Below are positions 1 through 7,642 of a DNA stretch of 32,222 nucleotides, piece after piece. Positions within the stretch are counted from its first letter, which is position 1. Each line of letters starts with the position of its first letter. Below the pieces are notes generated by a model. It was not told the DNA's origin and made no database searches. It saw only the letters and a list, made by a program, of their open reading frames with translations. Source of the stretch: a virus; the IMG/VR virus record IMGVR_UViG_3300030012_001020, positions 1-32,222 of that record. One strand, given 5' to 3'. Position numbers and translations under genes: made by a program.

Positions 1-54
1 TTCAGTTGTGGCTGTGGCTTCAGCCGCTACTTCTACATTATCTGCTTCGCTCAT
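1..54 (-). CDS. Start of probable scaffolding protein, cut by window edge
   Basis: Only the first 18 residues are visible (MSEADNVEVAAEATATTE), starting at an ATG at 54 that overlaps the stop of the gene at 51-302 by four bases (ATGA), which suggests coupled translation. The fragment is acidic and alanine/threonine rich. Its place, after portal and a Bbp19-like gene, is where T7-like phages encode the scaffolding (capsid assembly) protein, and the major capsid gene, which normally follows, is cut by the other edge of the window. The function rests on position and composition only; no diagnostic motif is visible. Confidence 0.55.
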   Translation of the reverse strand, partial: MSEADNVEVAAEATATTE

Positions 55-302
55 TTTTTTACCTTTTCTGCTTGTTTGAATCGCCTCTCTATAAGGCCCA
101 CTAAATAACGCTGCCCTTCTAAATGACGTAGTTCAGCGTCAGATATGTTTGCACCACTAACAGATTCAATAGTAATAGAACGCAAATATTGCATTACTGC
201 CTTACCATTAGGTGTGCGAAACAAACTGTTTATATTTTTAGATATTCTGTCGTCTTCTTCTTTTGGACGAGGAAACCCATCAAGGCCTAAGTTGAGTGAC
301 AT
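51..302 (-). CDS. Bbp19-like small phage protein
   Basis: A protein of about 83 residues. The segment LFRTPNGKAVMQYL followed by the EGQRYLVGLIERR region resembles the Bbp19 family of small podovirus proteins found beside portal and scaffold genes; its role is unknown. I chose the ATG at 302, with the purine stretch AAGGTGAAG about seven bases upstream. A TTG at 356 would lengthen the overlap with the portal gene from 23 to 77 bases. The stop overlaps the next start (54) by ATGA, so it sits in a tightly coupled run with the portal and the putative scaffold. The family call is from memory of the motif pattern. Confidence 0.72.
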   Translation of the reverse strand: MSLNLGLDGFPRPKEEDDRISKNINSLFRTPNGKAVMQYLRSITIESVSGANISDAELRHLEGQRYLVGLIERRFKQAEKVKK

Positions 303-1821
303 CTGGTACTTCACCTTGTTGCTGTGCTTGTTGATATCGTTGCGCAGCTTCTGCAAGCTGCTGTCGTTCTACGCTATCTCGCACAAGACTATCAGGTACA
401 CCAAATTTTTCAGCCAAATGTACTGCAACATCTTCAGATTTAATTAACAAATTCAAAATCTCAGGCCCAAACGTACCGCCAACTAACTGCAAATAGCGTG
501 ATATAGATGTAATATCTTGATTGGCTTGTGCTTGTGCAAGGGGTGAAACAGAACGAACCTTAACTTCTCTACCATTAATAATAGGTATTTCAATACGACC
601 TTGCTTTTTTAAAAGATATACAACACGCTGCAATATTGGCTGCACCATTTCAGCTTGCAATCTACCAAAAGCAGACCCAATCCGTCTGGATAAATCAGCC
701 ATGCGTTCTGCAACTTCTGTTGCTGACGCTGGTGTTCTATTTGGATCACCAAGCATGTCATTATACAAAGCTCTTTTAATATTGTTGCGCATATCATTTA
801 GAATAAGATTAGCTACATTAAAATCACCAGCAGCACGTATTGGTTGCAATCCCATTGATCCCATCGCCTTTGGGATGATCGTTCCTGGCACAAGATTTAT
901 TGTATCTGTATTCATAACGCCATCATCATCCATTTGATAAATGCCTGAAATAGCCATCTGTGCATTTTCAAGAACAAGCTCGATTGTTAAGTTAGTTGTC
1001 TTAATTGCACTAAGGGCGTTGACAAGAGGGCCGCGTCCATAAATTTCACCACTGGCTTTAGACCAACGAAAACATATAAACGGATTAGAACCTGCACCAT
1101 CAAATTGTTCGTAATAAATTACTTCTTCAGCCGCAATATCGATAACATAGTAGTCATAACGCTCTTCATTGCGTTTCTCATAGTTTCTACAAACCAGTTC
1201 CAGAATCTTACACTCTGCTTCTGGCTGTGTTGCAATAGCTTTAGCAAGTCGTTCTGAAACGACAGCACGCTCATAGGCAACAGGAATCGAACGGTTCTTA
1301 AGAACCCTCTCTCTAAACACATGGTCAATCGAGCCATCTGCACCTGTATCAAGCACGACAGACGGAAGCGGTATCGCGTTAAAGCGTATTGGATTGATTG
1401 AGTCACCTTCTTCAACAAGCAAAACACCTGTTCCAATAGCCAAGTCCATAAACGATTCATGTATCTCTTGACCAAAGTTAGAAGATTGCAAAACTTCAAA
1501 AACATAATCAGTCACCACATCAAGTTGATTGTTTACTTGGTCGACTTGTTCATCTGGTATTTCAGAACCAGCAACAAAATCTGCCCAACGTGCAAAGTTT
1601 GGCACAAGTCCAGACTGAAGACGAGAAGCAAACTCCTGTGTTCCAACCACAGCAGTTTCGTCAAAGATTTTATCATCACGACGTTGACCAGCAACTTCAT
1701 AATAAAATCCTTGACGCATAGGCAATGCATACTCATAGCACTCGTCAAACAAAGGTTCAAAGTTTAAGCGTTTCTCTTTTGCACGCTCATACTTTTCTAA
1801 CATTGGTTTTGTTTGGTGCAT
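280..1821 (-). CDS. Portal protein (head-to-tail connector, T7 gp8 type)
   Basis: This 513-residue protein has the length and sequence character of the podovirus head-tail connector family, which forms the dodecameric ring through which DNA enters and leaves the capsid. The N-terminal part has the expected tyrosine-rich opening (LFDECYEYALPMRQGF) and the stretch QEFASRLQSGLVPNFARWADF, where related connectors have a similar hydrophobic LxxGLTP-like motif. The last 35 residues are glutamine and alanine rich. Its start codon overlaps the stop of the preceding gene by one base (TAATG), and downstream genes overlap too, consistent with a single head operon: TerL, small coiled protein, portal, Bbp19-like, scaffold, capsid. 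Confidence 0.93.
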   Translation of the reverse strand: MHQTKPMLEKYERAKEKRLNFEPLFDECYEYALPMRQGFYYEVAGQRRDDKIFDETAVVGTQEFASRLQSGLVPNFARWADFVAGSEIPDEQVDQVNNQLDVVTDYVFEVLQSSNFGQEIHESFMDLAIGTGVLLVEEGDSINPIRFNAIPLPSVVLDTGADGSIDHVFRERVLKNRSIPVAYERAVVSERLAKAIATQPEAECKILELVCRNYEKRNEERYDYYVIDIAAEEVIYYEQFDGAGSNPFICFRWSKASGEIYGRGPLVNALSAIKTTNLTIELVLENAQMAISGIYQMDDDGVMNTDTINLVPGTIIPKAMGSMGLQPIRAAGDFNVANLILNDMRNNIKRALYNDMLGDPNRTPASATEVAERMADLSRRIGSAFGRLQAEMVQPILQRVVYLLKKQGRIEIPIINGREVKVRSVSPLAQAQANQDITSISRYLQLVGGTFGPEILNLLIKSEDVAVHLAEKFGVPDSLVRDSVERQQLAEAAQRYQQAQQQGEVPDVTQLRP

Positions 1822-2072
1822 TACAAAGTCTCGTCAAAATAACCCATGCCACCTCTGCTACCTGTTAACAAAGATGTAGCACCAGAGCCACGACGTTGTT
1901 GCTTGGCAGCAGTTTCTACACCTTTTTCTCTTGCCTCGTCACGCCTTCTGCGCTCTTCCGCTTCTCTTTGCTCACGAGCATCTTTTTCTGCTTTTTTGGC
2001 AGCTTCTTGTTCAGCTTTTTCTGCTGCTGTAAGCGGTGGTGGGCCTTTTGGTCTACTTGTTGCTACACACAT
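1821..2072 (-). CDS. Small coiled-coil protein of the head module
   Basis: An 83-residue protein. Residues 15-58 are a highly charged Ala/Glu/Lys/Arg helix, likely coiled coil, followed by SGATSLLTGSRGGMGYF. I recognise similar LLTGS-GG-GY tails in small proteins next to portal genes in many podoviruses, but no function is established to my knowledge. A good ribosome binding site (AAAGGAGA) lies upstream of the ATG. The stop overlaps the portal start by one base, so it is probably translated with the portal. Expected to be a virion assembly accessory; this is inference from position. Confidence 0.82.
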   Translation of the reverse strand: MCVATSRPKGPPPLTAAEKAEQEAAKKAEKDAREQREAEERRRRDEAREKGVETAAKQQRRGSGATSLLTGSRGGMGYFDETL

Positions 2073-2128
2073 AATAGTCTCCTTTAGTTTTTCATACAGT
2101 TGCTTTTATACACAAAGCAACGCACATT

Positions 2129-3649
2129 TTACATTCTAGCCCAAAGACCTTTACGTTTTTGTCGTGGTTTTCTTGTAAAGACATCATAGTTACGTTCAGC
2201 TTGGAAAGGTTTAGGCGCATGCTGCATATTCGTTAAGATTGCACGTCCTTCGCCAGACCCAAGCATTAAATACTGCAAAGCGTCATGTATATGTGAAAAA
2301 TGGTTTTTATCTGGCTTATCCATGTACCGCTCACCAGATACTTGGAGCCGCCTGTATTGATAGCCACCCTCAAAGCCCTTGATTATATTACGACACCTAA
2401 AATCAACCAATAATCCTGAACTGCCATCAACCATGCGATTAAGTGCTGAATTAACTGATTCAATCCTAAGAGATACATCATTAGACGGAGCTGGACGTGC
2501 GTTTAGACCTGCACCACGCAAAATTTGAAATGGGGTTGACTCGTCAGTTTGGGCGCGAAAATCTCCTGCTGGATCGCCAAAGATAATAGCTTCATTAGTT
2601 GCATATCTTGTAGACAACTCTTGTCGTAGCACTTCAGTAAACTTAACAATGCCCATATCAAACGCAACTATTTCCTGTAATATAAGCCAACGTCCACGTA
2701 CCTTTTGTGCAACTACCCCAGCAGGAGTAAGGCCAAAATCAAGACCAATATAAACAGGTAGTCCTGCGGCAACAGGTATTTCTTCTTTGGCGACATGGAC
2801 ATCTGCTGAAAAATTGGCATAAACTGGTTTACCATCTTTTATACTCCCAAGGCGATTCATCACATATACATCTATCCAACTCTTCGTCTTGCCTTGTACA
2901 ATGTTTGGATAGTAGTCGGTTCTCATATTCTTTGCGTTTTCTGCGTTCTTGTTTAGAACGTAACCTGTAATGATCCCTTCTTCGTCCTTTGTTTCCAGCA
3001 TACCTGCTGGTTGTGTGTAGAAATTCCAGTTGTCTGGCTTGACCAACATCTTCGCTTCTTCTTTCGGAATGTGGTCTGGAATTGGAACTTCGCCTGACAT
3101 TATAGGCCACCAGTGATCTTCTTCTGGCGCATTTGTGTCGGCTATTACTCCTGTCCATGTGCATCCACCATCTTTCATTGAAGGAAAACGACCTACACGC
3201 ATTGAGCATGCATCAATTATAGATTTGGGTATCTCCCTCGCCTCGTTGATCCAGATACCTGTCAATTCTAGGGAGAGGAGTTTCTTGACATCTTCTGGTC
3301 TGTCGAGAGCGAGGAAGATAACTTCAAGGTCTAGGTCTGCTTTTTTGATGTGATGTGTATATGGCACAGACCAATGGAATTTGCCCCAGTCTTCTTCTGG
3401 AAACCAATCCAACCAAGTTTTAATAGTGGTAGTTTTTAACTGTGGGTTTGTGTTTCTGATAACTGCCCAACGTGATTTGCGTACACCATCTAAGCCTTTT
3501 TCTTGTTGTACAGCACGCCGAAACAACTCAACACAACAACACACCGACTTGCCTGACCCAACAGGGCCACGCAATGCACGAAAGAACGAATCGTCTTTCA
3601 TAAAAGATTTAAGGACTTCACCATCAGGTTTGTAATTAAATTTGGTCAA
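2129..3649 (-). CDS. Terminase large subunit (DNA packaging ATPase and nuclease)
   Basis: The packaging motor that cuts and pumps phage DNA into the prohead. With the start at 3649 the protein is about 506 residues. Walker A is GPVGSGKS (28-35); Walker B with catalytic glutamate is around WINEAREI (133-140). The RNase H-like nuclease half shows its acidic residues in YIGLDFGLTP (D about 304), IIFGDPAGDF (D about 359) and a C-terminal HIHDALQY. There is no ATG before residue 17, and homologues need the YKPDGEVLKSF segment, so the start must be TTG. TTG 3649 has AAGGA eight bases upstream; TTG 3667 is in frame but lacks a good site. The 5' end overlaps the preceding small gene. Confidence 0.95.
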   Translation of the reverse strand: MTKFNYKPDGEVLKSFMKDDSFFRALRGPVGSGKSVCCCVELFRRAVQQEKGLDGVRKSRWAVIRNTNPQLKTTTIKTWLDWFPEEDWGKFHWSVPYTHHIKKADLDLEVIFLALDRPEDVKKLLSLELTGIWINEAREIPKSIIDACSMRVGRFPSMKDGGCTWTGVIADTNAPEEDHWWPIMSGEVPIPDHIPKEEAKMLVKPDNWNFYTQPAGMLETKDEEGIITGYVLNKNAENAKNMRTDYYPNIVQGKTKSWIDVYVMNRLGSIKDGKPVYANFSADVHVAKEEIPVAAGLPVYIGLDFGLTPAGVVAQKVRGRWLILQEIVAFDMGIVKFTEVLRQELSTRYATNEAIIFGDPAGDFRAQTDESTPFQILRGAGLNARPAPSNDVSLRIESVNSALNRMVDGSSGLLVDFRCRNIIKGFEGGYQYRRLQVSGERYMDKPDKNHFSHIHDALQYLMLGSGEGRAILTNMQHAPKPFQAERNYDVFTRKPRQKRKGLWARM

Positions 3650-3830
3650 TCTTGTGATCCTTACCAAATTTAATCATGCGCTCCACAACTTCTGGCCCAA
3701 TAACAGCAATAACTTTATCTGCCTCTCTGTCAGTCTGGAACTGTTTAGGGTGGTAAGCAAGATGCACCTTTTTAACAATCTGGCGCAACATATCACGTTC
3801 TTCACGCTTTAGTGTGTGTAGAAAACTCAT
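3636..3830 (-). CDS. Small protein upstream of large terminase
   Basis: A 64-residue charged protein with the pattern KKVHLAYHPKQFQTDREADK followed by IGPEVVERMIKFGKD. I recognise this as a small conserved protein that often precedes the large terminase in marine podoviruses; I know no established function. Its ATG overlaps the stop of the upstream gene by four bases (ATGA), and its end overlaps the TerL start, so translation is probably coupled along the series. Position suggests a packaging or head-assembly accessory, but that is inference. Confidence 0.82.
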   Translation of the reverse strand: MSFLHTLKREERDMLRQIVKKVHLAYHPKQFQTDREADKVIAVIGPEVVERMIKFGKDHKIDQI

Positions 3831-4078
3831 CTGTATCTTTTGGTTTTATCTGATATCTTTTTAGGCTGTTTGGAGAACTGCTTACCAGCACGAGTTGCTC
3901 TTCTTTTAGCAGCAGTGGACGCTGCATATTCTTGCGACGATAACGCCTTGATTGCGGCTGATGGTAGATAACGCTCGCCTGTGGCTTTTGGCCCTTGTGT
4001 AGATGGCTTGCCACTTTTGGTTCTCCATTTTTGTTTTGTCCACTTCCGTAAAGAAGCCTGTGACGGTCTTAAAGCCAT
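3827..4078 (-). CDS. Small basic protein, DUF5872-like
   Basis: An 83-residue strongly basic protein. The pattern SLRKWTKQKWRTKSGKPS, then GERYLPSAAIKALSSQEYAA and a Lys/Arg-rich end matches my recollection of DUF5872, a family of small basic phage proteins of unknown role. The composition suggests nucleic-acid contact. It overlaps its upstream neighbour by 10 bases and its downstream neighbour by four, within the chain of coupled small genes between 3636 and 5797. The family assignment is from remembered sequence pattern and is not certain. Confidence 0.82.
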   Translation of the reverse strand: MALRPSQASLRKWTKQKWRTKSGKPSTQGPKATGERYLPSAAIKALSSQEYAASTAAKRRATRAGKQFSKQPKKISDKTKRYR

Positions 4079-4509
4079 AGTTTCTTTCTCGCTACAATAT
4101 AAAAAAAGCCAGCAAACATAAACAAAATAACAAAAGATAAAGAAACAATGCCGATAACTTCAATCATTTTCTCTCTTTTTAGCCGCGCCTCTTTTATCTG
4201 TCTTTGTCTTTTAGCCCTTGCTTCTGCTTGAAACTTAACCCAATCTTCCCATAGACCATAACGTCCATAAAGATACATTATACTTTTAAGTTCAGCCTCT
4301 TTTCTTTTGACCTCTTCAAGAGCCATAAACTCTTCAAGGTCATTGCCAAATGTACTATTACGTTTTTTGCTTGCTTTGGATTGTAGGTCTTCCTTCGCAA
4401 AGGCAAAATCCGCAATCGCTTTCCCTGCCGAGGCAAGTTCTTTGCCGTTTGCAATCGTCTTCTTTATGACGGCAAACGCACTGTTTATTGCCACAAGCTC
4501 TGCTAACAT
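4069..4509 (-). CDS. Membrane-anchored coiled-coil protein
   Basis: 146 residues. The N-terminal third is helical and alanine rich (MLAELVAINSAFAVIKKTIANG), the middle is a charged helical region including GRYGLWEDWVKFQAEARAKR, and residues about 114-139 form one strong membrane segment followed by a basic end (ARKKLWL). That gives a C-terminal anchor with the long helical part on one side of the membrane. I recognise the pattern from marine phage metagenomes but know no function. The start overlaps the stop of the preceding gene by one base (TAATG). A role in lysis or in assembly at the membrane is possible, without direct support. Confidence 0.82.
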   Translation of the reverse strand: MLAELVAINSAFAVIKKTIANGKELASAGKAIADFAFAKEDLQSKASKKRNSTFGNDLEEFMALEEVKRKEAELKSIMYLYGRYGLWEDWVKFQAEARAKRQRQIKEARLKREKMIEVIGIVSLSFVILFMFAGFFYIVARKKLWL

Positions 4510-4676
4510 TAGTTTCTATATCCGCCTCCCTTTGCTTTGTAGGCTTTTGCTAACATTTGAGCTTTCCGCGCCGACCATTGGCCCGGTCTGCCGCCTTTGC
4601 CACCAGCCTTTATGCGATTAAACAATGCTTTTCGCATTGCAGGTTTGGTGTAATTACCAGCAGCGTTGACAGCCAT
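4509..4676 (-). CDS. Small basic glycine-rich protein (55 aa)
   Basis: A 55-residue ORF starting MAVNAAGNYTKPAMRKALFN and ending GQWSARKAQMLAKAYKAKGGGYRN. The run NAAGNYTKP...RKALFNRIKAG-KGG...GQWSARKAQ is a pattern I know from small proteins repeated across marine podoviruses next to terminase and portal genes. It is very basic, so nucleic-acid or virion contact is plausible, but its function is unknown. The start overlaps the previous stop (TAATG), and its own stop overlaps the next start in the same way. Confidence 0.85.
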   Translation of the reverse strand: MAVNAAGNYTKPAMRKALFNRIKAGGKGGRPGQWSARKAQMLAKAYKAKGGGYRN

Positions 4677-4831
4677 TACTTACCTACTTTCTTTTGTGCT
4701 TCTTTATGAGCAGCGGTAAATGATTTTCCATCTTTCATTAACCTACGCATTAGCTTCATATGTTTTGCAGTGTGATGAACAGAGTGTTTTTTTAATGTGC
4801 TTTCTTGTCTTTTGGTCAACATAGAAGCCAT
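4676..4831 (-). CDS. Small basic protein (51 aa)
   Basis: A 51-residue ORF starting MASMLTKRQESTLKKHSVHH and ending with a KSFTAAHKEAQKKVGK tail. Related tiny proteins with LTKxQ-xTLKxHSVHHTxKHM and FTxAHKxAxKKVG occur widely in phage and prophage genomes; I know no function. It is histidine and lysine rich. Its start overlaps the stop of the gene at 4831-5034 by one base and its stop overlaps the next start by one base, so it belongs to the coupled small-gene chain. Confidence 0.85.
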   Translation of the reverse strand: MASMLTKRQESTLKKHSVHHTAKHMKLMRRLMKDGKSFTAAHKEAQKKVGK

Positions 4832-5034
4832 TATACCTTACCTTCCTTTTGTTGCACACATTGTTTATCTACAACTCTTGAAAATGGTAAATCCGAATGA
4901 ATTGTAAATACCATTTCCTTCAGTCTTTCTAAACACTGCTCTTCTTCAACGTATGGGCCATTCGTATCTTGTGCAATAAGACATTGTTGCCCATCTAAAG
5001 CTACCCAACAAAAAAGAAGGGAAGCATAAAACAT
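4831..5034 (-). CDS. Small secreted or membrane protein
   Basis: 67 residues with a short hydrophobic N-terminus (MFYASLLFCWVAL) that could be a signal peptide or membrane anchor. The rest is soluble and contains several cysteines (in QQCLIA, EEQCLE and KQCVQQ), which would fit a periplasmic, disulfide-bonded protein. I do not recognise the family. It is one of the few acidic members in this chain of mainly basic small genes, and its start and stop overlap its neighbours by one base each. Confidence 0.7.
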   Translation of the reverse strand: MFYASLLFCWVALDGQQCLIAQDTNGPYVEEEQCLERLKEMVFTIHSDLPFSRVVDKQCVQQKEGKV

Positions 5035-5141
5035 TAGTAGCCGCGAGAGTAATTACCAGTAGCTGGCTTTCGCTTTGCTGGCATTTTCTTTTTAGGAGGT
5101 GCTTTTTTGACCATTGGCTTTTTGTTTTTTCCCATTGGCAT
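5034..5141 (-). CDS. Tiny lysine-rich protein (35 aa)
   Basis: A 35-residue ORF (MPMGKNKKPMVKKAPPKKKM, then PAKRKPATGNYSRGY). It has AAAGG about nine bases upstream of the ATG, and its stop overlaps the next ATG (TAATG). Nearly all residues are Lys, Pro, Met or Arg, except an SRGY end. No family function is known to me. Support comes from the start signal, the exact fit between neighbours and the protein-like composition shared with the small genes around it. Confidence 0.7.
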   Translation of the reverse strand: MPMGKNKKPMVKKAPPKKKMPAKRKPATGNYSRGY

Positions 5142-5142
5142 G

Positions 5143-5250
5143 TTACTTACCTTTCATTTTTGCTTTCATAATTTTTTGCTGCAATGCTTTTGGCAATGTC
5201 TTTTGTTTTGCTGTGAGCATTGATTTTTTAGCCGCTTTCTTTTTCATCAT
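5143..5250 (-). CDS. Tiny basic protein (35 aa)
   Basis: A 35-residue ORF beginning MMKKKAAKKSMLTAKQKTLP and ending QQKIMKAKMKGK. The LTAKQKTLPKALQQKIMKAK part looks like one short basic helix; phage proteins with L-xKQ-x-LPx-LQ-xI-x-A-K patterns are common next to head genes. Function unknown. It fits between the genes at 5034-5141 and 5253-5453 with gaps of one and two bases, which supports it as a real member of the operon. Confidence 0.72.
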   Translation of the reverse strand: MMKKKAAKKSMLTAKQKTLPKALQQKIMKAKMKGK

Positions 5251-5252
5251 TA

Positions 5253-5453
5253 TTACTGACCTTTCGATTTGAGAAAATCCATATAAAGTTTTTCAAGCCT
5301 ATCAAGGGGCATTGCATCAATTTCTTTAGATGTTGCAATCTTGTTAGCCATTGCCCAAGCCTTAACATCAGGCGCGGCCATTTTCATTATGTCAGCACCA
5401 GACATTCTTTTCAAAAGCGATTTAGGCTTTGGCTTTTTAGGAGCTTGTTTCAT
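5253..5453 (-). CDS. Small helical protein (66 aa)
   Basis: 66 residues. The first 16 are Lys/Pro rich; the remainder (SGADIMKMAAPDVKAWAMAN onward) looks like two amphipathic helices. I do not recognise the family. Its start overlaps the end of the gene at 5450-5797 by four bases (ATGA), indicating coupled translation within the small-protein cluster. Confidence 0.75.
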   Translation of the reverse strand: MKQAPKKPKPKSLLKRMSGADIMKMAAPDVKAWAMANKIATSKEIDAMPLDRLEKLYMDFLKSKGQ

Positions 5454-5797
5454 TTCTTTTTCTTCCTCTTCTTTGCAGCTTGATACCTAGCCAATAAACG
5501 GCGGCCTTTGGCTACCGCAGATGCTTTGTCACCAGAGTGACCCCATGCGACCAGTGATAGCTTCAAACGTGTCGGTCTGCCCTTCTCGTCTTTCAATGGC
5601 CCTTTTGCTGAACCCATGCGTACAAGAAATGAACCCTTCCTTCTTAGCTTCTCTGGTGTATTCGCTGCGCCCTTTACTGGTGCTTTCAGATTGCCCTTCT
5701 TGCCAGACTTCGTTCTGTACGATGCTCTGCCCTTTGCATTCAATCCGCCTTTTGGATTCTGACCTGCCTTGCGTGTCCATGCTGGTGACTTTGCCAT
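5450..5797 (-). CDS. Basic protein, DUF6321-like
   Basis: 115 residues, very basic. It starts MAKSPAWTRKAGQNPKGGLN and continues with AKGRASYRTKSGKKGNLKAP, then a SFLVRMGSAKGPLKDEKGRPTRL block and an AWGHSGDKA block. This matches my recollection of DUF6321, a small family common in marine phages and their hosts' viral contigs. Its function is not known; the Lys/Arg density suggests nucleic-acid contact. The start overlaps the stop of the 395-residue gene by one base (TAATG). Confidence 0.83.
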   Translation of the reverse strand: MAKSPAWTRKAGQNPKGGLNAKGRASYRTKSGKKGNLKAPVKGAANTPEKLRRKGSFLVRMGSAKGPLKDEKGRPTRLKLSLVAWGHSGDKASAVAKGRRLLARYQAAKKRKKKK

Positions 5798-6984
5798 TAT
5801 GCTGCTGGCCCTTCAAATGCAAAATCTCCTTGCGCCTCTTGACGCTGTTCCATAGTTGGACGAGATGCAGGTAGTGATACATTTGGTACACTGCCTAAAT
5901 CACTAGCTTCAGCCCTTCCAATAAACATATCAAACAAACTTGCACGTTTATTTGTCATTGGGCCATGAAAAAAATAATCGCTTGCATTTGGCGGAATGTC
6001 GTCATCGTAATCAGTGTTAAGTGTTTTTGTTTTATACAACTTTATATTTGTAGGACGAGGCAGTGGGCCTGTTATGTTTTCATCTGAATGAACAACAAGA
6101 CCATTGCCATCATGGGATACAGCTAAATCCTTATACCCATCTATATAAGCTGCCTTTGCAAAATCTAAATCTGGATTGCCAATGTTTATTTTTACTTTTC
6201 TGCCAACATCTTTTTTGTTGTCTTTGTAATCACGGCTACCCATCAAAAAAGCAAGGTTATGTATCTTTTGAAAATTGGTAGCATCAGAAGAAATTGTTTC
6301 CCAGACAGCTCTCGTAAACCCACTCATCCCTGCATATTCTTTTTCAAATCTTTCTGTCTCATAAACAGCTTTACTTTTTTTAATGCTTGGGTCTTGAAGC
6401 ATCTTATAATTTACATAAAGATTTTGATCATACTGGTCATCAAGAATAACATCACCGTTCTCATCTCTAATAAACATACTTGTGCCAGTTGTTGATTGCA
6501 TGCGGCTAGCAGCAGACATGCCAAACATTTTTTCATCTGCCATAGGGTCAGCTACAATATTAAACCCAACGCCGCCATAGTCTTCAACAGATATTTTGCC
6601 TAACCCATGTTGCAAATACATCTGCCTTAAAAAAGTTAATTCATCTGACTCTATGCTGTCTTCTGTAATAGGAAACCGTTTCTTCAGTTCCGGCCCCATC
6701 AAAACATCTAACATTGCATGTTTTGCTGGTGTGCTTGTAAGCAAAGCAAAAAAATCACCAGCACCTGCAAACAGTGGGCGTGGCCTATCACCTGCTTTCA
6801 AATCAGGATGCAGACGGTTTGCTGTCTTTTCTAACAGTGCAACCGTTTCACCAGCTATGTTTTCTTCTGTCGTTTGTGGTTCTGTTGGGTCTAAAAAGGT
6901 AGACAACAATGGGTTTGTAATAGCACGCATATAAAAATTAGCGTGCTGATCAAAATTATTTATTATTTGGTCAAGGCTAGGCAT
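5797..6984 (-). CDS. Unknown 395-residue phage protein
   Basis: A soluble 395-residue protein I do not recognise. No signal peptide, membrane segment or catalytic motif is evident. It is acidic overall, has a LLEKTANRLHPDLKAGDRPR segment and two similar short stretches with RDENGDVILDDQYDQN and YDDDIPPN, and ends in a Gln/Ala-rich tail (EQRQEAQGDFAFEGPAA) of the kind seen on virion proteins. It sits between the small terminase/membrane genes and the small basic proteins in the late (minus) arm, so a structural or ejected protein is likely. No clear ribosome binding site precedes its ATG. Confidence 0.75.
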   Translation of the reverse strand: MPSLDQIINNFDQHANFYMRAITNPLLSTFLDPTEPQTTEENIAGETVALLEKTANRLHPDLKAGDRPRPLFAGAGDFFALLTSTPAKHAMLDVLMGPELKKRFPITEDSIESDELTFLRQMYLQHGLGKISVEDYGGVGFNIVADPMADEKMFGMSAASRMQSTTGTSMFIRDENGDVILDDQYDQNLYVNYKMLQDPSIKKSKAVYETERFEKEYAGMSGFTRAVWETISSDATNFQKIHNLAFLMGSRDYKDNKKDVGRKVKINIGNPDLDFAKAAYIDGYKDLAVSHDGNGLVVHSDENITGPLPRPTNIKLYKTKTLNTDYDDDIPPNASDYFFHGPMTNKRASLFDMFIGRAEASDLGSVPNVSLPASRPTMEQRQEAQGDFAFEGPAA

Positions 6985-7016
6985 GGTGTCACTATGTACA
7001 AACTCATTTAATTAAT

Positions 7017-7541
7017 TCAACGCACAAACTTGTATTCAACCCAATAAGGATGCAACCAGCCTAAGTCCTGCAACCCAGCAAAGATTGCTTCATTAATAAA
7101 TAAAACATCTGCTGCATGTTTAGAATATTTGATGTGTACCTTAATTGTGCAATGCTCTTTATCGCACCGCAATCCACCACCACCAAGAGCGAGCGTGGCT
7201 CGTAAATCATCCCTGCGCACTGGCCCTATTGGAACCCTGCCGCCAGAATAATTTTTGACCATGTTCTGTATGCGCTCAGACTTTAGCGGAAAGTCGCTGT
7301 CAATCTTGTAAACAGTGTTGGGCTTCTTTGGCACAGCCAACCAAAGCGTTTCTGCTGCTGCTTCTGGTGCGCCTATAACCAGCCCACCCAAAGCCATGGG
7401 GATATTGAATAGCCAGATGCCGACTCTATCAACTATATGCAAACTATCCGCGCCGTGGGTGCGGATGCGCTCACCAAGATAGTCTATGCGGAAACAGAAC
7501 AGTACAAACACTGCGCACAGTGCGATTAATGCTTTCTTCAT
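7017..7541 (-). CDS. Membrane protein with two hydrophobic segments
   Basis: About 174 residues. I chose the ATG at 7541 because GGAGGT sits four to five bases upstream and the protein then starts MKKALIALCAVFVLFCFRID, a basic N-terminus followed by a hydrophobic segment. A second hydrophobic stretch (GIWLFNIPMALGGLVIGAP) lies at about residues 41-60. The rest is soluble, with two cysteines in RCDKEHC. This looks like an inner-membrane protein or a secreted protein with an uncleaved anchor. No family recognised. It lies just downstream of the small terminase gene, separated by about 100 bases. Confidence 0.78.
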   Translation of the reverse strand: MKKALIALCAVFVLFCFRIDYLGERIRTHGADSLHIVDRVGIWLFNIPMALGGLVIGAPEAAAETLWLAVPKKPNTVYKIDSDFPLKSERIQNMVKNYSGGRVPIGPVRRDDLRATLALGGGGLRCDKEHCTIKVHIKYSKHAADVLFINEAIFAGLQDLGWLHPYWVEYKFVR

Positions 7542-7642
7542 TGCAACCTCCATTGCATTTATGCTACCGAACCTTTGTGGCAATAATGTGTTGATAGGAC
7601 AGGTCGAGGGTAGCACGACCAACTTTTTGACCCACCCCACGT

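Noticed and set aside
7542-7640. N-terminal extension of the membrane protein to 7640
   Set aside because: The ATG at 7541 has a strong GGAGGT and gives a typical Lys-rich start before the hydrophobic segment; the extension would put 33 hydrophilic residues in front of it.
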